Shown in pieces: positions 37,272 through 45,378 of a stretch of DNA of 53,607 bases. Position 1 is the stretch's first letter, and each line of letters begins with the position of its first letter. Below the pieces are notes generated by a model. That model did not search any database, had not been told where the DNA came from, and saw nothing but the letters and a program-made list of their open reading frames with translations. Both the position numbers and the translations under genes were made by a program. The stretch covers positions 1 through 53,607 of the forward strand of contig JADCHE010000047.1 of assembly GCA_020248665.1 (NCBI GenBank), read 5' to 3'. The DNA is from Burkholderiales bacterium. Its GTDB lineage: Bacteria > Pseudomonadota > Gammaproteobacteria > Burkholderiales > Burkholderiaceae_E.

Positions 37272-38066
37272 TCAGCGCGCCGTCATCCCGCCGTCGACCA
37301 CCAGCTCCGTGCCCGTCACGAACGCCGAGTCGTCCGACGCGAGGAACACGATGCCCCGGGCGACGTCCTGCGCCTCGCCCATCCGCCCGAGCGGATGCGC
37401 GCCCGCCATCGCACGCGCGACCTGATCCGCGGGCACGCCGTTCGCGCGCATGCCGTCGGCGACGCCGCGCGCCATCTCCGTGTCGATGATCCCCGGATGG
37501 ATCGAGTTCACGCGGATCCGGTAGCCGAGGTGCGCGGCCTCGATCGCGCAGGACTTCGAGAACAGCCGCACGCCGCCCTTGGTGAGGCAGTAGAGCGAGG
37601 CCATCTGCGAGCCCTTGAGCCCCGCGACCGACGACAGGTTGACGATCGAGGCGAGCGGCAGGTCCTTCGGGCGCGCCTTCATCGCGCGGAACGCGTGCTG
37701 CGTGCCCAGCACGACGCCGAGCAGGTTCACGTCGAACAGCTTCGCGATCGACGGCAGGTCCGCATCCTCGGTGCGGCCGTGCATGAACAGGCCCGCGTTG
37801 TTGACCAGCACGTCGAGCCGGCCGTGGGCGGCGAGCGTCGCCTCGAGCACGGCGCCCCACTGCGCGTCGTCGGTCACGTCGTGCCGCAGGTAGCGGATCG
37901 CGCCGCCGCTCGCCTCGATCGCGGCGGCGAGGCTCGCGGACGGCGCCTCGCGCAGGTCGGTCGCGATCACGCGCGCGCCGCCCTCGGCGAGCAGCCGGCA
38001 GGTGGCGGTGCCGATGCCGCCCGCCGCGCCGGTGACTAGCGCGATCCGGCCGTCGACTCGGTTCAT
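37272..38066 (-). CDS. SDR family NAD(P)-dependent oxidoreductase
   Basis: A 264-residue classical short-chain dehydrogenase. The cofactor motif is TGAAGGIG (12-19), ATDLRE (Asp37 suggests NAD), NNAG at 89-92, catalytic Ser145/146 in NLSSVAG, and Tyr159-Lys163 in YCLTKGG. The C terminus has [38 protein letters not shown], the usual end. The length is normal. The substrate cannot be told; neighbours suggest small hydroxyacid or alcohol metabolism. GGGAG lies 8 nt before the ATG, and the gene is divergent from serC. Confidence 0.9.
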   Translation of the reverse strand: MNRVDGRIALVTGAAGGIGTATCRLLAEGGARVIATDLREAPSASLAAAIEASGGAIRYLRHDVTDDAQWGAVLEATLAAHGRLDVLVNNAGLFMHGRTEDADLPSIAKLFDVNLLGVVLGTQHAFRAMKARPKDLPLASIVNLSSVAGLKGSQMASLYCLTKGGVRLFSKSCAIEAAHLGYRIRVNSIHPGIIDTEMARGVADGMRANGVPADQVARAMAGAHPLGRMGEAQDVARGIVFLASDDSAFVTGTELVVDGGMTAR

Positions 38067-38186
38067 CGTGGTGTCTCCCCGTCGCGGGCGCGCGGCGCGC
38101 GCCTCGAGGCGATCCTAGGCCGGGCCGGTTCGGGCGGGCAAGCGCGCGGACCGGATCGCGCGCCGCCCGCCCTGCGCCCGCGACGA

Positions 38187-38192
38187 TAGAAT
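38187..38192 (+). promoter_or_regulatory. candidate -10 box for serC-serA
   Basis: TAGAAT within ACGATAGAATCCCC, 69 bp before the serC ATG. It matches the box upstream of the DUF1993 gene. No convincing -35. Confidence 0.4.
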
Positions 38193-38260
38193 CCCCGCAG
38201 CCCTCCCGGACCGCCCGCCGCGGTCCGTCCCGTCCACCCCGCCGACCCGACGAGCGCCCG

Positions 38261-39388
38261 ATGCGACCTGCAGTCAAGCCCGCCTGCCCCAACTTCTCGT
38301 CCGGACCCTGCGCCAAGCGGCCGGGCTACGACGTCTCGCGCCTCGCGCTCGACACGCTCGGGCGCTCGCACCGCTCCGCGATCGGCAAGAAGGCCCTCGC
38401 CGCGGCCTGCTCCGAGACCGCACGGATCCTCGGCCTGCCCGAGGGATACCGGGTCGCGGTGGTGCCCGGCTCCGATACCGGCGCGATCGAGATGGCGATG
38501 TGGTCGCTGCTCGGGCCGCGCGGCGTCGACGTGCTGGAGTGGGAGTCGTTCGGCGCCGGCTGGACGACCGACGTCGTGAAGCAATTGAAGCTGCCCGACG
38601 TGACGGTCCACGGCGCGGACTACGGCACGCTGCCCGACCTGTCGAAGCTGGACTTCCGCAAGGACGTGGTCTTCGTGTGGAACGGCACCACCTCGGGCGT
38701 GCGCGTGCCCGACAGCGACTGGATCCCCGCCGACCGCGAGGGCCTGACGCTGTGCGACGCGACCTCCGCGGTGTTCGCGATGGACCTGCCGTGGGAGAAG
38801 CTCGACGTCGTCACGTACTCGTGGCAGAAGGTGCTGGGCGGCGAGGGCGCGCACGGCATGCTGATCCTCGGCCCGCGCGCCGTCGCGCGGCTCGAGGCGT
38901 ACACGCCGCCCTGGCCGATGCCGAAGGTGTTCCGGATGAAGTCCGGAGGCAAGCTCACCGAGGGGCTCTTCCGCGGCGAGACGATCAACACGCCGTCGAT
39001 GCTGTGCGTGGCCGACTACCTCGACGCGCTGCAGTGGGTCGAGCGGATCGGCGGCGTCGCGGCGACCATCGCGCGCAGCGAGGCGAACCTGAAGGTGCTG
39101 GCCGACTTCGTCGCCGAGCACGACTGGATCGACTTCCTCGCGAAGGACGCCGCGACGCGCTCGAACACCAGCGTCTGCCTGAGCGTCGCGCTGCCGCCCG
39201 ACCGGGTCGCCGCGATGGTGAAGCTGCTCGAGGCCGAGGGCGTCGCCTACGACATCGGCTCGTACAAGGACGCGCCGGCCGGCCTGCGGATCTGGTGCGG
39301 GGCGACCGTCGAGGCCGACGACCTGCGTGCGCTGATGCCCTGGCTCGAATGGGCGTACGCGCAGGTGCGCCAGCCCGCCGCCGCCTGA
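38261..39388 (+). CDS. serC: phosphoserine transaminase (alphaproteobacterial/TIGR01365-like type)
   Basis: A 375-residue class V aminotransferase converting 3-phosphohydroxypyruvate to phosphoserine. The start [19 protein letters not shown] and [12 protein letters not shown] differ from the E. coli-type SerC and resemble the TIGR01365 group typical of alphaproteobacteria. The PLP lysine is Lys190 in [15 protein letters not shown], with [19 protein letters not shown] before it and [19 protein letters not shown] after. It precedes serA by 10 bp, forming a two-gene serine operon. In many betaproteobacteria a classical serC lies upstream of pheA-aroA; that is absent here. Confidence 0.92.
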   Translation: MRPAVKPACPNFSSGPCAKRPGYDVSRLALDTLGRSHRSAIGKKALAAACSETARILGLPEGYRVAVVPGSDTGAIEMAMWSLLGPRGVDVLEWESFGAGWTTDVVKQLKLPDVTVHGADYGTLPDLSKLDFRKDVVFVWNGTTSGVRVPDSDWIPADREGLTLCDATSAVFAMDLPWEKLDVVTYSWQKVLGGEGAHGMLILGPRAVARLEAYTPPWPMPKVFRMKSGGKLTEGLFRGETINTPSMLCVADYLDALQWVERIGGVAATIARSEANLKVLADFVAEHDWIDFLAKDAATRSNTSVCLSVALPPDRVAAMVKLLEAEGVAYDIGSYKDAPAGLRIWCGATVEADDLRALMPWLEWAYAQVRQPAAA

Positions 39389-39398
39389 GGCCGGCGAC

Positions 39399-40589
39399 AT
39401 GTTCAAGGTCCGCACCTACAACCGGATCGCGGTCCGCGGTCTCGACCGCTTCGACCGCGCCAGCTTCGAGGTGGGCAGCGACATCGGCCACCCCGACGCG
39501 TTCCTGATCCGCAGCCAGGCGCTGCACGACATCGAGTTCCCGGACACGCTGCTCGCGATCGCGCGCGCCGGTGCCGGCGTCAACAACGTGCCGATCGCGC
39601 GGTGCAGCGCCGCGGGCGTCGTGGTCTTCAACACGCCGGGCGCGAACGCCAACGCGGTCAAGGAACTGGTGGTCGCGGGCATGCTGCTGTCGGCCCGCGG
39701 CATCCTCCCGGGCATCGCCTGGGTCGGCGGCCTCGCGGGGACGACCGACGCTGCCGCGATGTCGGCGACGATCGAGAAGGAGAAGGCCCGCTTCGCCGGC
39801 ACCGAGCTGAAGGGCCGCACGCTCGGCATCGTCGGGCTCGGGGCGATCGGTTCGATGGTGGCCGACGTCGCGCTCGCGCTCGGCATGAAGGTGCTCGGCT
39901 TCGACCCGGCGCTGTCGGTCGACGCCGCGTGGCGGCTGTCGAACGCGGTGACGCGGATGGAGAACCTGCAGGCGCTCCTCGCGCGCTCGGACCTGGTCAC
40001 GCTGCACGTGCCGGCGATCGAGGCCACCCGGCACCTGGTCGACGACGAGGCGCTGCGCCTGATGAAGCCGGGCGCGGTGCTGCTCAACTTCGCGCGCGAG
40101 TCGATCGTGGACGCCGCGGCCGTGCGGCGTGCGCTCGACGCGGGCCGGCTCGGGCGCTACGTCTGCGACTTCCCCGAGCCGGGTCTCGTCGAGCACCCGA
40201 AGGTCATCGCGATGCCGCACATCGGCGCGAGCACCGAGGAGTCGGAGGAGAACTGCGCGGTGATGGCGGCCGACCAGCTGGTCGACTACCTGCGCACCGG
40301 CGACGTGACGAATGCGGTCAACTTCCCGGCGGTGCGGCTTGAACGCGCACCCGGCACCACACGCCTCGTCGTGCTCAACGACAACGTCGCCGGCGTCCTC
40401 GGGCACGTGCTGTCGGTGCTCGCGGACCGCACGGTCAACGTGGTCGACATGGTCAACAAGAGCCGCGGCGAGCTCGGGATCAACCTGATCGACGTCGAGA
40501 GCGCGATCGGCGACGCGGTGGTGGCCGCGATCCGTGCGGTGCCGCACGTGATCCGGGTGAGGGTGCTGGCGCCGGTCGAGGGGGGCTGA
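39399..40589 (+). CDS. serA: D-3-phosphoglycerate dehydrogenase with ACT domain
   Basis: A 396-residue enzyme for the first step of serine synthesis. The NAD motif TLGIVGLGAIGSMVADVALALGM (GLGAIG 146-151), NTPGANANAVKELVVAGML, the catalytic arginine in LLNFARESIVD, and the His in MPHIGASTEESEENC are all seen. A C-terminal ACT domain (about 322-392; RLVVLNDNVAGVLGHVLSVLAD, VNVVDMVNKSRGELGINLIDVE) suggests control by serine or another amino acid. GAGG lies 8 nt upstream. It is coupled to serC, and the pair can make phosphoserine from 3-phosphoglycerate. Confidence 0.93.
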   Translation: MFKVRTYNRIAVRGLDRFDRASFEVGSDIGHPDAFLIRSQALHDIEFPDTLLAIARAGAGVNNVPIARCSAAGVVVFNTPGANANAVKELVVAGMLLSARGILPGIAWVGGLAGTTDAAAMSATIEKEKARFAGTELKGRTLGIVGLGAIGSMVADVALALGMKVLGFDPALSVDAAWRLSNAVTRMENLQALLARSDLVTLHVPAIEATRHLVDDEALRLMKPGAVLLNFARESIVDAAAVRRALDAGRLGRYVCDFPEPGLVEHPKVIAMPHIGASTEESEENCAVMAADQLVDYLRTGDVTNAVNFPAVRLERAPGTTRLVVLNDNVAGVLGHVLSVLADRTVNVVDMVNKSRGELGINLIDVESAIGDAVVAAIRAVPHVIRVRVLAPVEGG

Positions 40590-40596
40590 CGGTCGT

Positions 40597-42180
40597 TCAG
40601 CGTTGCCGGCGCAGCGTGTCGTACGGGGTGATGGGCCACCAGATCGACGCGGGCACGTCGGCGACGTCCTTGCGGGTCGCGAAGCCCTGCGGCCACACGT
40701 GGGTGAACGCCACCGGCGCGTCCGCGACGACGATCCGCTGGAACTCCGCGTACAGGCGCTTGCGCTTCTCGAGGTCGCGCTCGACGGTCGCCTGCGCGAG
40801 CAGCTCGTCGACCTTCGGGTTCACGTAGCTCTGCGTGTTCGACCAGATCACGCCCTTGCGGATGTTCGTCGACAGCCAGGTCCGGTGCACGCCGATGACC
40901 GGCTCGCCGTAGTTGAAGGCGCCGTCGACGGTCATGTCGAAATCGTGGTTCGAGACGCGGTTCGCCCAGGTCGGGAAGTCCGGCGACGCGCGCACGGTGA
41001 CCTCGATGCCGATCTTCTTCAGCTGCGGCCGCAGGTACTCCGCGATGGTCTGGGAGTTGTCCGGCGTGCCCGGCAGGTAGTCGAGCGTCGCCTTGAACCG
41101 GACGCCCTGAGCGTCCGGCTTCAGCCCGGCCGCGTCGAGGAGCTGCCGGGACCGGTCGAGGTTCAGCGCGTAGGGCTCGACCTTGTCGGTGTAGTAGGGC
41201 GAGCCCGGTGCGATCGGGCCGGTCGCGATCCTGGAGGTCCCGCGGTGCAGCTGCTCGACGATGAACTTCCGGTCGATCGCATACGAGACCGCCTGGCGGA
41301 CCCGCACGTCGTCGTAGGGCTTGCGCGTCAGGTTGAACGCGACCCATCCGAGCGGCCCGATCGCCTCGCCCCCCTTGCGCAGCGGCACCACGTCGGGCGA
41401 CTTCGCGAGCTGCGCGGCCTGCGAGACGGTCATCCCGACCAGCATGTCGATCTCGCCCTTCGCCAGGGCGAGCGCCTGCGCCGCCGGGTCGGGGATCACG
41501 CGGATGATGATCCGCTCGAACCGGGGGCGGTCCTTGATGAAGTAGCCGCGGTGCTTCTCCAGCACCGCCACCTCGCGCGGCTTGAACTCGACGAGGCGGA
41601 ACGCCCCGGAGCCGACCGGGCTGTTGTTGCGCGGATGCGTGCGCAGCGGCTGGCCGTCGCCGAACACGTGCTTCGGCAGGATCGGACAGAAGGGCGGCGA
41701 GAGCGCCAGCAGGATCGCGGGGTGCGGCGTCGACATCCGGATCACCGCGATGTCGGGCGAGGGCGTGTCGACGCGCTCCACCGGCGCGTACATCGACTGG
41801 AACGGATGGTTCGCCTTGATCGCCATCACCGAGAACGCGACGTCCTCGGAGGTGATCGGGCGGCCGTCGTGGAAGGTCGCGCCGGGGACGAGCTTCAGCA
41901 GGATCGAGCGGCCGTCGTCCTGGAAGCTCCAGGTCTGGGCAAGGTAGGGCTGCGGCGTCCAGCCGTCGTCGAAGCGCAGCGGGCTCGCGAATACCTGCGC
42001 GGCGATGATGCCGGTCGCGACGCCCGACTGCACCGCCGAGTTGAGGTTGTTCGGCGTGCTCGGGTAGCCGATGACCAGCGTGTCCGACGACGATTGGGCG
42101 GCCGCCCGGGACAGCAGGGCCGGGCCGGTGGCGGCGGCGCCGAGCTGCTGAAGGATGCGACGGCGGGCGGAGCTGATCAT
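40597..42180 (-). CDS. ABC transporter substrate-binding protein, family 5
   Basis: A 527-residue periplasmic binding protein of the DppA/OppA family. The N terminus ARRRILQQLGAAATGPALLSRAAAQ is a twin-arginine-like signal. TPQPYLAQTWSFQDDGRS, VPGATFHDGRPITSEDVAFSV and KANHPFQSM lie in lobe I, and the ending IWWPITPYDTLRRQR is normal. Ligands are peptides, amines, nickel or opines; none can be assigned here. The start overlaps the stop of the amidohydrolase (ATGA), so it is translationally coupled to it. A decayed paralogue is at 48008, and the ABC operon at 49254-53205 lacks an intact binding protein, which this one may serve. Confidence 0.9.
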   Translation of the reverse strand: MISSARRRILQQLGAAATGPALLSRAAAQSSSDTLVIGYPSTPNNLNSAVQSGVATGIIAAQVFASPLRFDDGWTPQPYLAQTWSFQDDGRSILLKLVPGATFHDGRPITSEDVAFSVMAIKANHPFQSMYAPVERVDTPSPDIAVIRMSTPHPAILLALSPPFCPILPKHVFGDGQPLRTHPRNNSPVGSGAFRLVEFKPREVAVLEKHRGYFIKDRPRFERIIIRVIPDPAAQALALAKGEIDMLVGMTVSQAAQLAKSPDVVPLRKGGEAIGPLGWVAFNLTRKPYDDVRVRQAVSYAIDRKFIVEQLHRGTSRIATGPIAPGSPYYTDKVEPYALNLDRSRQLLDAAGLKPDAQGVRFKATLDYLPGTPDNSQTIAEYLRPQLKKIGIEVTVRASPDFPTWANRVSNHDFDMTVDGAFNYGEPVIGVHRTWLSTNIRKGVIWSNTQSYVNPKVDELLAQATVERDLEKRKRLYAEFQRIVVADAPVAFTHVWPQGFATRKDVADVPASIWWPITPYDTLRRQR

Positions 42181-44114
42181 CGGGTGTCCTCGGCGGGGGG
42201 ATGGCGGGGCGCAGCGGCGGCGGCCCGGGCGGCGGCGCTGGCTTCGCCGAGCCATGCGCTCCACTGGCGGATGACGTCGCACCGGTCGCGGGCGTTGCCG
42301 CAGCAGGATTGGGGGATCGGGCGGATGCGGCGCGGCGCGGCACGGCGTGCGGGATCCCGGGCGGATGCACCGCGCACGGAGCGCGCGGCGGCGCGGATGG
42401 CGTGCGCGATGCCGTCCGCGGCGTGCAGGCTGGCGGCCGGCTGGGCGAGCAGGTGCGGGACGCCCTCGAAGACGGTGCCCGCGACCCGCACGTCCTTGAG
42501 CCGCTCGACGCCCAGCTCGAACGGATCGTCGGCGAGCACCGCGAAGTCCGCGAGCTTGCCGGCGGCGATCGAGCCGATCTCGGCCTCCATGCCGAGCCCC
42601 CAGGCGGCGTCGATCGTGATGCCGCGCAGCGCCTGGTCGAGCGTCAGCCGCTCCGCGGGCCCCGCGACGGCGCCCGAGGCGGTGATCCGGTTCGCGGCGC
42701 ACCACGCGAGCAGCAGCGGCTCGGGCGGCGCCATCATGAAGTCGGAGTGGAACGAGACCCGCATCCCCGCGCGCAGCATCGACGCGCAGCGGGTGATCTG
42801 CGACGCGCGCTCGGGACCGAGTCCGAGCAGCGAGTAGTCGTCGGCGAGCGCGTGCACGTAGTACGGATTCACGCTCGCGTGCGCGCCGAGCGCCGCGAGC
42901 CGGTCGACCTGCGCGGCCGTGCACACGCCGACGTGGTGGACGTGGAACCTGTGGTCGAAACGCGGGCGCTCGGCCTGCGCGCGCTCCAGCGCGGACAGGA
43001 CCGCGTCCATCCCGGCGTCGCCGTTGACGTGCACGTGGATCTGCCAGCCCTGCGTCCACCAGTGGCGCACGCCGGCCTCGAGCACTTCCGGCGACATCAG
43101 CCAGGCGCCGTGGTGGCCGTCGATGTAGCCGGGCGGACGCATCTGCATCAGCTGCGAGAACATCGCGCCGTCGGCGAAGAGCTTGACGGCACGCGCGTAC
43201 CGGACGTGCCGGGTCGGCGACGCGGCGAGGCGCTCCATCGCCGGCTGACCGGCCGCGAAGTCGATCGGCTGGTCCGGGGGGCCGAACGGACGGCCGCTCG
43301 CGCGGTTCGCGAAGCCACGCGCGTCGAACACGTTGACCACCCGCAGCGGCCGACCCGGGCGCTCGAGTACGGCATCGAGGGCCGCGAGCTCGAAGGCCGG
43401 ATCGATCCCGCCGAACAGCTGGTCGCCCGCGGTCGTGATACCGGCGCGCTGCATCAGCGTCGCGGTGTCGGCGAGCCCGCGGTGGTACCAGGCCTCGCGC
43501 AGGAAGTGCGGCATCAGCCGCGACAGCACCAGCTTGTTCCCGGTCTCGAAGAAGTGGCCGTTCGGGAGGTCGACCTGCGGGTGCGACTCGGCCGCGCCCG
43601 GCGCGAGCGCGAGCTTCTCGATCGCCCGGCTGTTCATGTAGGTCTCGTGGTACGAGCGCTGCCACAGGATGACCGGGCGATCGGGGTAGAGCGCGTCGAG
43701 CTCGCGGCGGAACAGCCGCCCGTGCAGGCTCGGCTGGTAGCCGAAGCTGATGAACCACTCGCTCGGGTCGGGGCGCGCGGCGAGCCTAGCGTCGAGCAGT
43801 CGCCGGTACTCCTGCGGCGTGCGCGCGGCCGGCCAGGCGGTGCCGTCGGGCCGCTGCCATGGTTCGGGCGCGATGATCTCCATCGGCATCAGCATCGCGC
43901 CGAGGAACGGATGGATGTGGTTGTCGACGAAGCCCGGCATCAGCACGTGCTTGGCGAAGCGCTCGTCGACGGTGACGTCGTAGTGGGCGCGCCAGGGCTC
44001 GATCGATGCGAGGTCGCCGACGGCCGCGATCCGGTCGCCGACCACGCCGACCGCGGTCGCCTCGGGCAGCGAGTCGTCCATCGTGATCACGCGGCGCGCG
44101 ACATAGACCGTCAT
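42177..44114 (-). CDS. YtcJ-like amidohydrolase
   Basis: A 645-residue metal-dependent hydrolase of the amidohydrolase superfamily. The metal HXH motif is GFVDNHIHPF (His66, His68), with VHVNGDAGMDAVLSAL, HHVGVCTAAQVDRL, SFHSDF and the final GSIAAGKLADFAVLADDPFE. These match the YtcJ/AepA exoenzyme group, which hydrolyses amides such as N-acyl compounds. No signal peptide is seen, so it is cytoplasmic. The C-terminal 80 residues beyond the domain are Ala/Arg-rich with a CC...C cluster (PQSCCGNARDRCDVIRQW). It overlaps the substrate-binding protein gene downstream by ATGA, suggesting that the hydrolase acts on the imported compound. Confidence 0.88.
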   Translation of the reverse strand: MTVYVARRVITMDDSLPEATAVGVVGDRIAAVGDLASIEPWRAHYDVTVDERFAKHVLMPGFVDNHIHPFLGAMLMPMEIIAPEPWQRPDGTAWPAARTPQEYRRLLDARLAARPDPSEWFISFGYQPSLHGRLFRRELDALYPDRPVILWQRSYHETYMNSRAIEKLALAPGAAESHPQVDLPNGHFFETGNKLVLSRLMPHFLREAWYHRGLADTATLMQRAGITTAGDQLFGGIDPAFELAALDAVLERPGRPLRVVNVFDARGFANRASGRPFGPPDQPIDFAAGQPAMERLAASPTRHVRYARAVKLFADGAMFSQLMQMRPPGYIDGHHGAWLMSPEVLEAGVRHWWTQGWQIHVHVNGDAGMDAVLSALERAQAERPRFDHRFHVHHVGVCTAAQVDRLAALGAHASVNPYYVHALADDYSLLGLGPERASQITRCASMLRAGMRVSFHSDFMMAPPEPLLLAWCAANRITASGAVAGPAERLTLDQALRGITIDAAWGLGMEAEIGSIAAGKLADFAVLADDPFELGVERLKDVRVAGTVFEGVPHLLAQPAASLHAADGIAHAIRAAARSVRGASARDPARRAAPRRIRPIPQSCCGNARDRCDVIRQWSAWLGEASAAARAAAAAPRHPPAEDTR

Positions 44115-44238
44115 GGCGGGCCTCTGACCGGGGCGGGGTGCGTGCATCGACGGCTCCGTGAACGGCACGACCTTAGTGCGACGCGACGCGGGGGCCTTGA
44201 CCGCGAGCGACGTCGGATGGCGGTTTCCCGCCATCGCT

Positions 44239-45267
44239 TCAACGCGCGTCGCGCAGCAGCGGACGGGCCGGTCCCTCGCCGCGGCGATCGGCGCCGGGCG
44301 GGCGCCCATACTGGCTGCGGTACGCGCGGCAGAAATGCGCGACCGACTCGAAGCCGACCGCGACCGCGGCGTCGGTGACGGTCATCGAGGAGTTGCGCAG
44401 CAGCGTGCGGGCGTGCTCGAGCCGCACGCGGCGGTGGTACTGCGCCGGACCCTCGGCGAGGTGCTGCCCGAACAGCCTGAGCAGCTGCCGGCCCGACAGG
44501 CCGCAGTGGGCCGCGAGCTCGTCGACCGGCACCGGCCGGTCGAGCGTGTGCTCGAGGTGCTGCACCGCGTCGGCGAGCCGGGGATGGTGGATCCGCGTGC
44601 GCAGCGGCAGCGCCATGCGCTGCGCCGCGTCGCCGCTGCGGATCCGGTCGTGCAGGCAGTGCTCCGCGACCCGGTGGGCCAGCGCGGTGCCGTGGTCGGC
44701 GGCGATCGCGTTCAGCATCATGTCGAGGGCGGCGGTGCCGCCGGCGCAGGTCATCCGGCGCGGGCCGACCTCGAACAGCGTCTGCGCGACCGCGATCTGG
44801 GGGAAGCGCTCGCGGAACGCGTCGATCACCTCCCAGTGCGTCGTCACCCGGCAGCCGTCGAGCAGCCCTGCGCGTGCGAGCAGGAACACGCCGGTGTCGA
44901 GCGCGCCGAGCGTCGCGCCCGCCCGGTCGAGCGCGTGCAGCCAGCCGCGCAGCGACCTCGAGTAGAAGCGCTCGGGACGGATGTCGGCGCACAGGATCAG
45001 CGTGCCGAGCGTGCCGGCCGACGCGATCGAGCCGTGCGGCTGGATCGGGATGCCGTTGTCGTCGACCACCGGCTCGCCGTCGTCCGAGAGCAGCGTCCAC
45101 CGGTACGGCTCGCGCAGGTAGCGGTTCGCGATCCGGAGCGGCTCGATCGCGGACGCGAGCGCGATCACCGCGAACTCGGGCACGAGCAGGAACCCGATGG
45201 GGTTGCGCAGCAGCGCCTGGGACGCGGCGGCGGGCGGCGCGGGGGTCTCGGCCGGCGGGGCGGGCAT
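44239..45267 (-). CDS. GlxA/GbdR-type AraC family transcriptional regulator
   Basis: A 342-residue regulator. Residues about 22-190 form a DJ-1/PfpI (class I glutamine amidotransferase-like) domain: GFLLVPEFAVIALASAIEPLRIANRY, LGALDTGVFLLARAGLLDG, TTHWEVIDAFRERFP. The C-terminal AraC domain with two helix-turn-helix units follows, with VDELAAHCGLSGRQLLRLFGQHL and VTDAAVAVGFESVAHFCRAYRSQYGRPP. Regulators of this kind, such as GbdR, control glycine betaine, dimethylglycine or carnitine use. It is divergent from a dimethylglycine dehydrogenase-like gene. Its promoter ends 6 nt before the ATG, so the mRNA may be leaderless. The ligand is not known. Confidence 0.9.
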   Translation of the reverse strand: MPAPPAETPAPPAAASQALLRNPIGFLLVPEFAVIALASAIEPLRIANRYLREPYRWTLLSDDGEPVVDDNGIPIQPHGSIASAGTLGTLILCADIRPERFYSRSLRGWLHALDRAGATLGALDTGVFLLARAGLLDGCRVTTHWEVIDAFRERFPQIAVAQTLFEVGPRRMTCAGGTAALDMMLNAIAADHGTALAHRVAEHCLHDRIRSGDAAQRMALPLRTRIHHPRLADAVQHLEHTLDRPVPVDELAAHCGLSGRQLLRLFGQHLAEGPAQYHRRVRLEHARTLLRNSSMTVTDAAVAVGFESVAHFCRAYRSQYGRPPGADRRGEGPARPLLRDAR

Positions 45268-45273
45268 CGGGCC

Positions 45274-45301
45274 AGTATCCGGCGATGGCGGTGAAAGTCA
45301 A
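45274..45301 (-). promoter_or_regulatory. sigma-70 promoter of the GlxA-type regulator, leaderless spacing
   Basis: The minus strand reads TTGACT, 16-bp spacer, GATACT, then six bases GGCCCG and the ATG. Five of six match at -35 and four of six at -10. The expected start point falls on the A of the ATG. Confidence 0.6.
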
Positions 45302-45378
45302 TCGGATGGCGGGGCGCGACCACGCCCCCGGCGAGCGCCGGGGAACAATCGGGCTTCGACCCCGACGTCACGGCTCCG

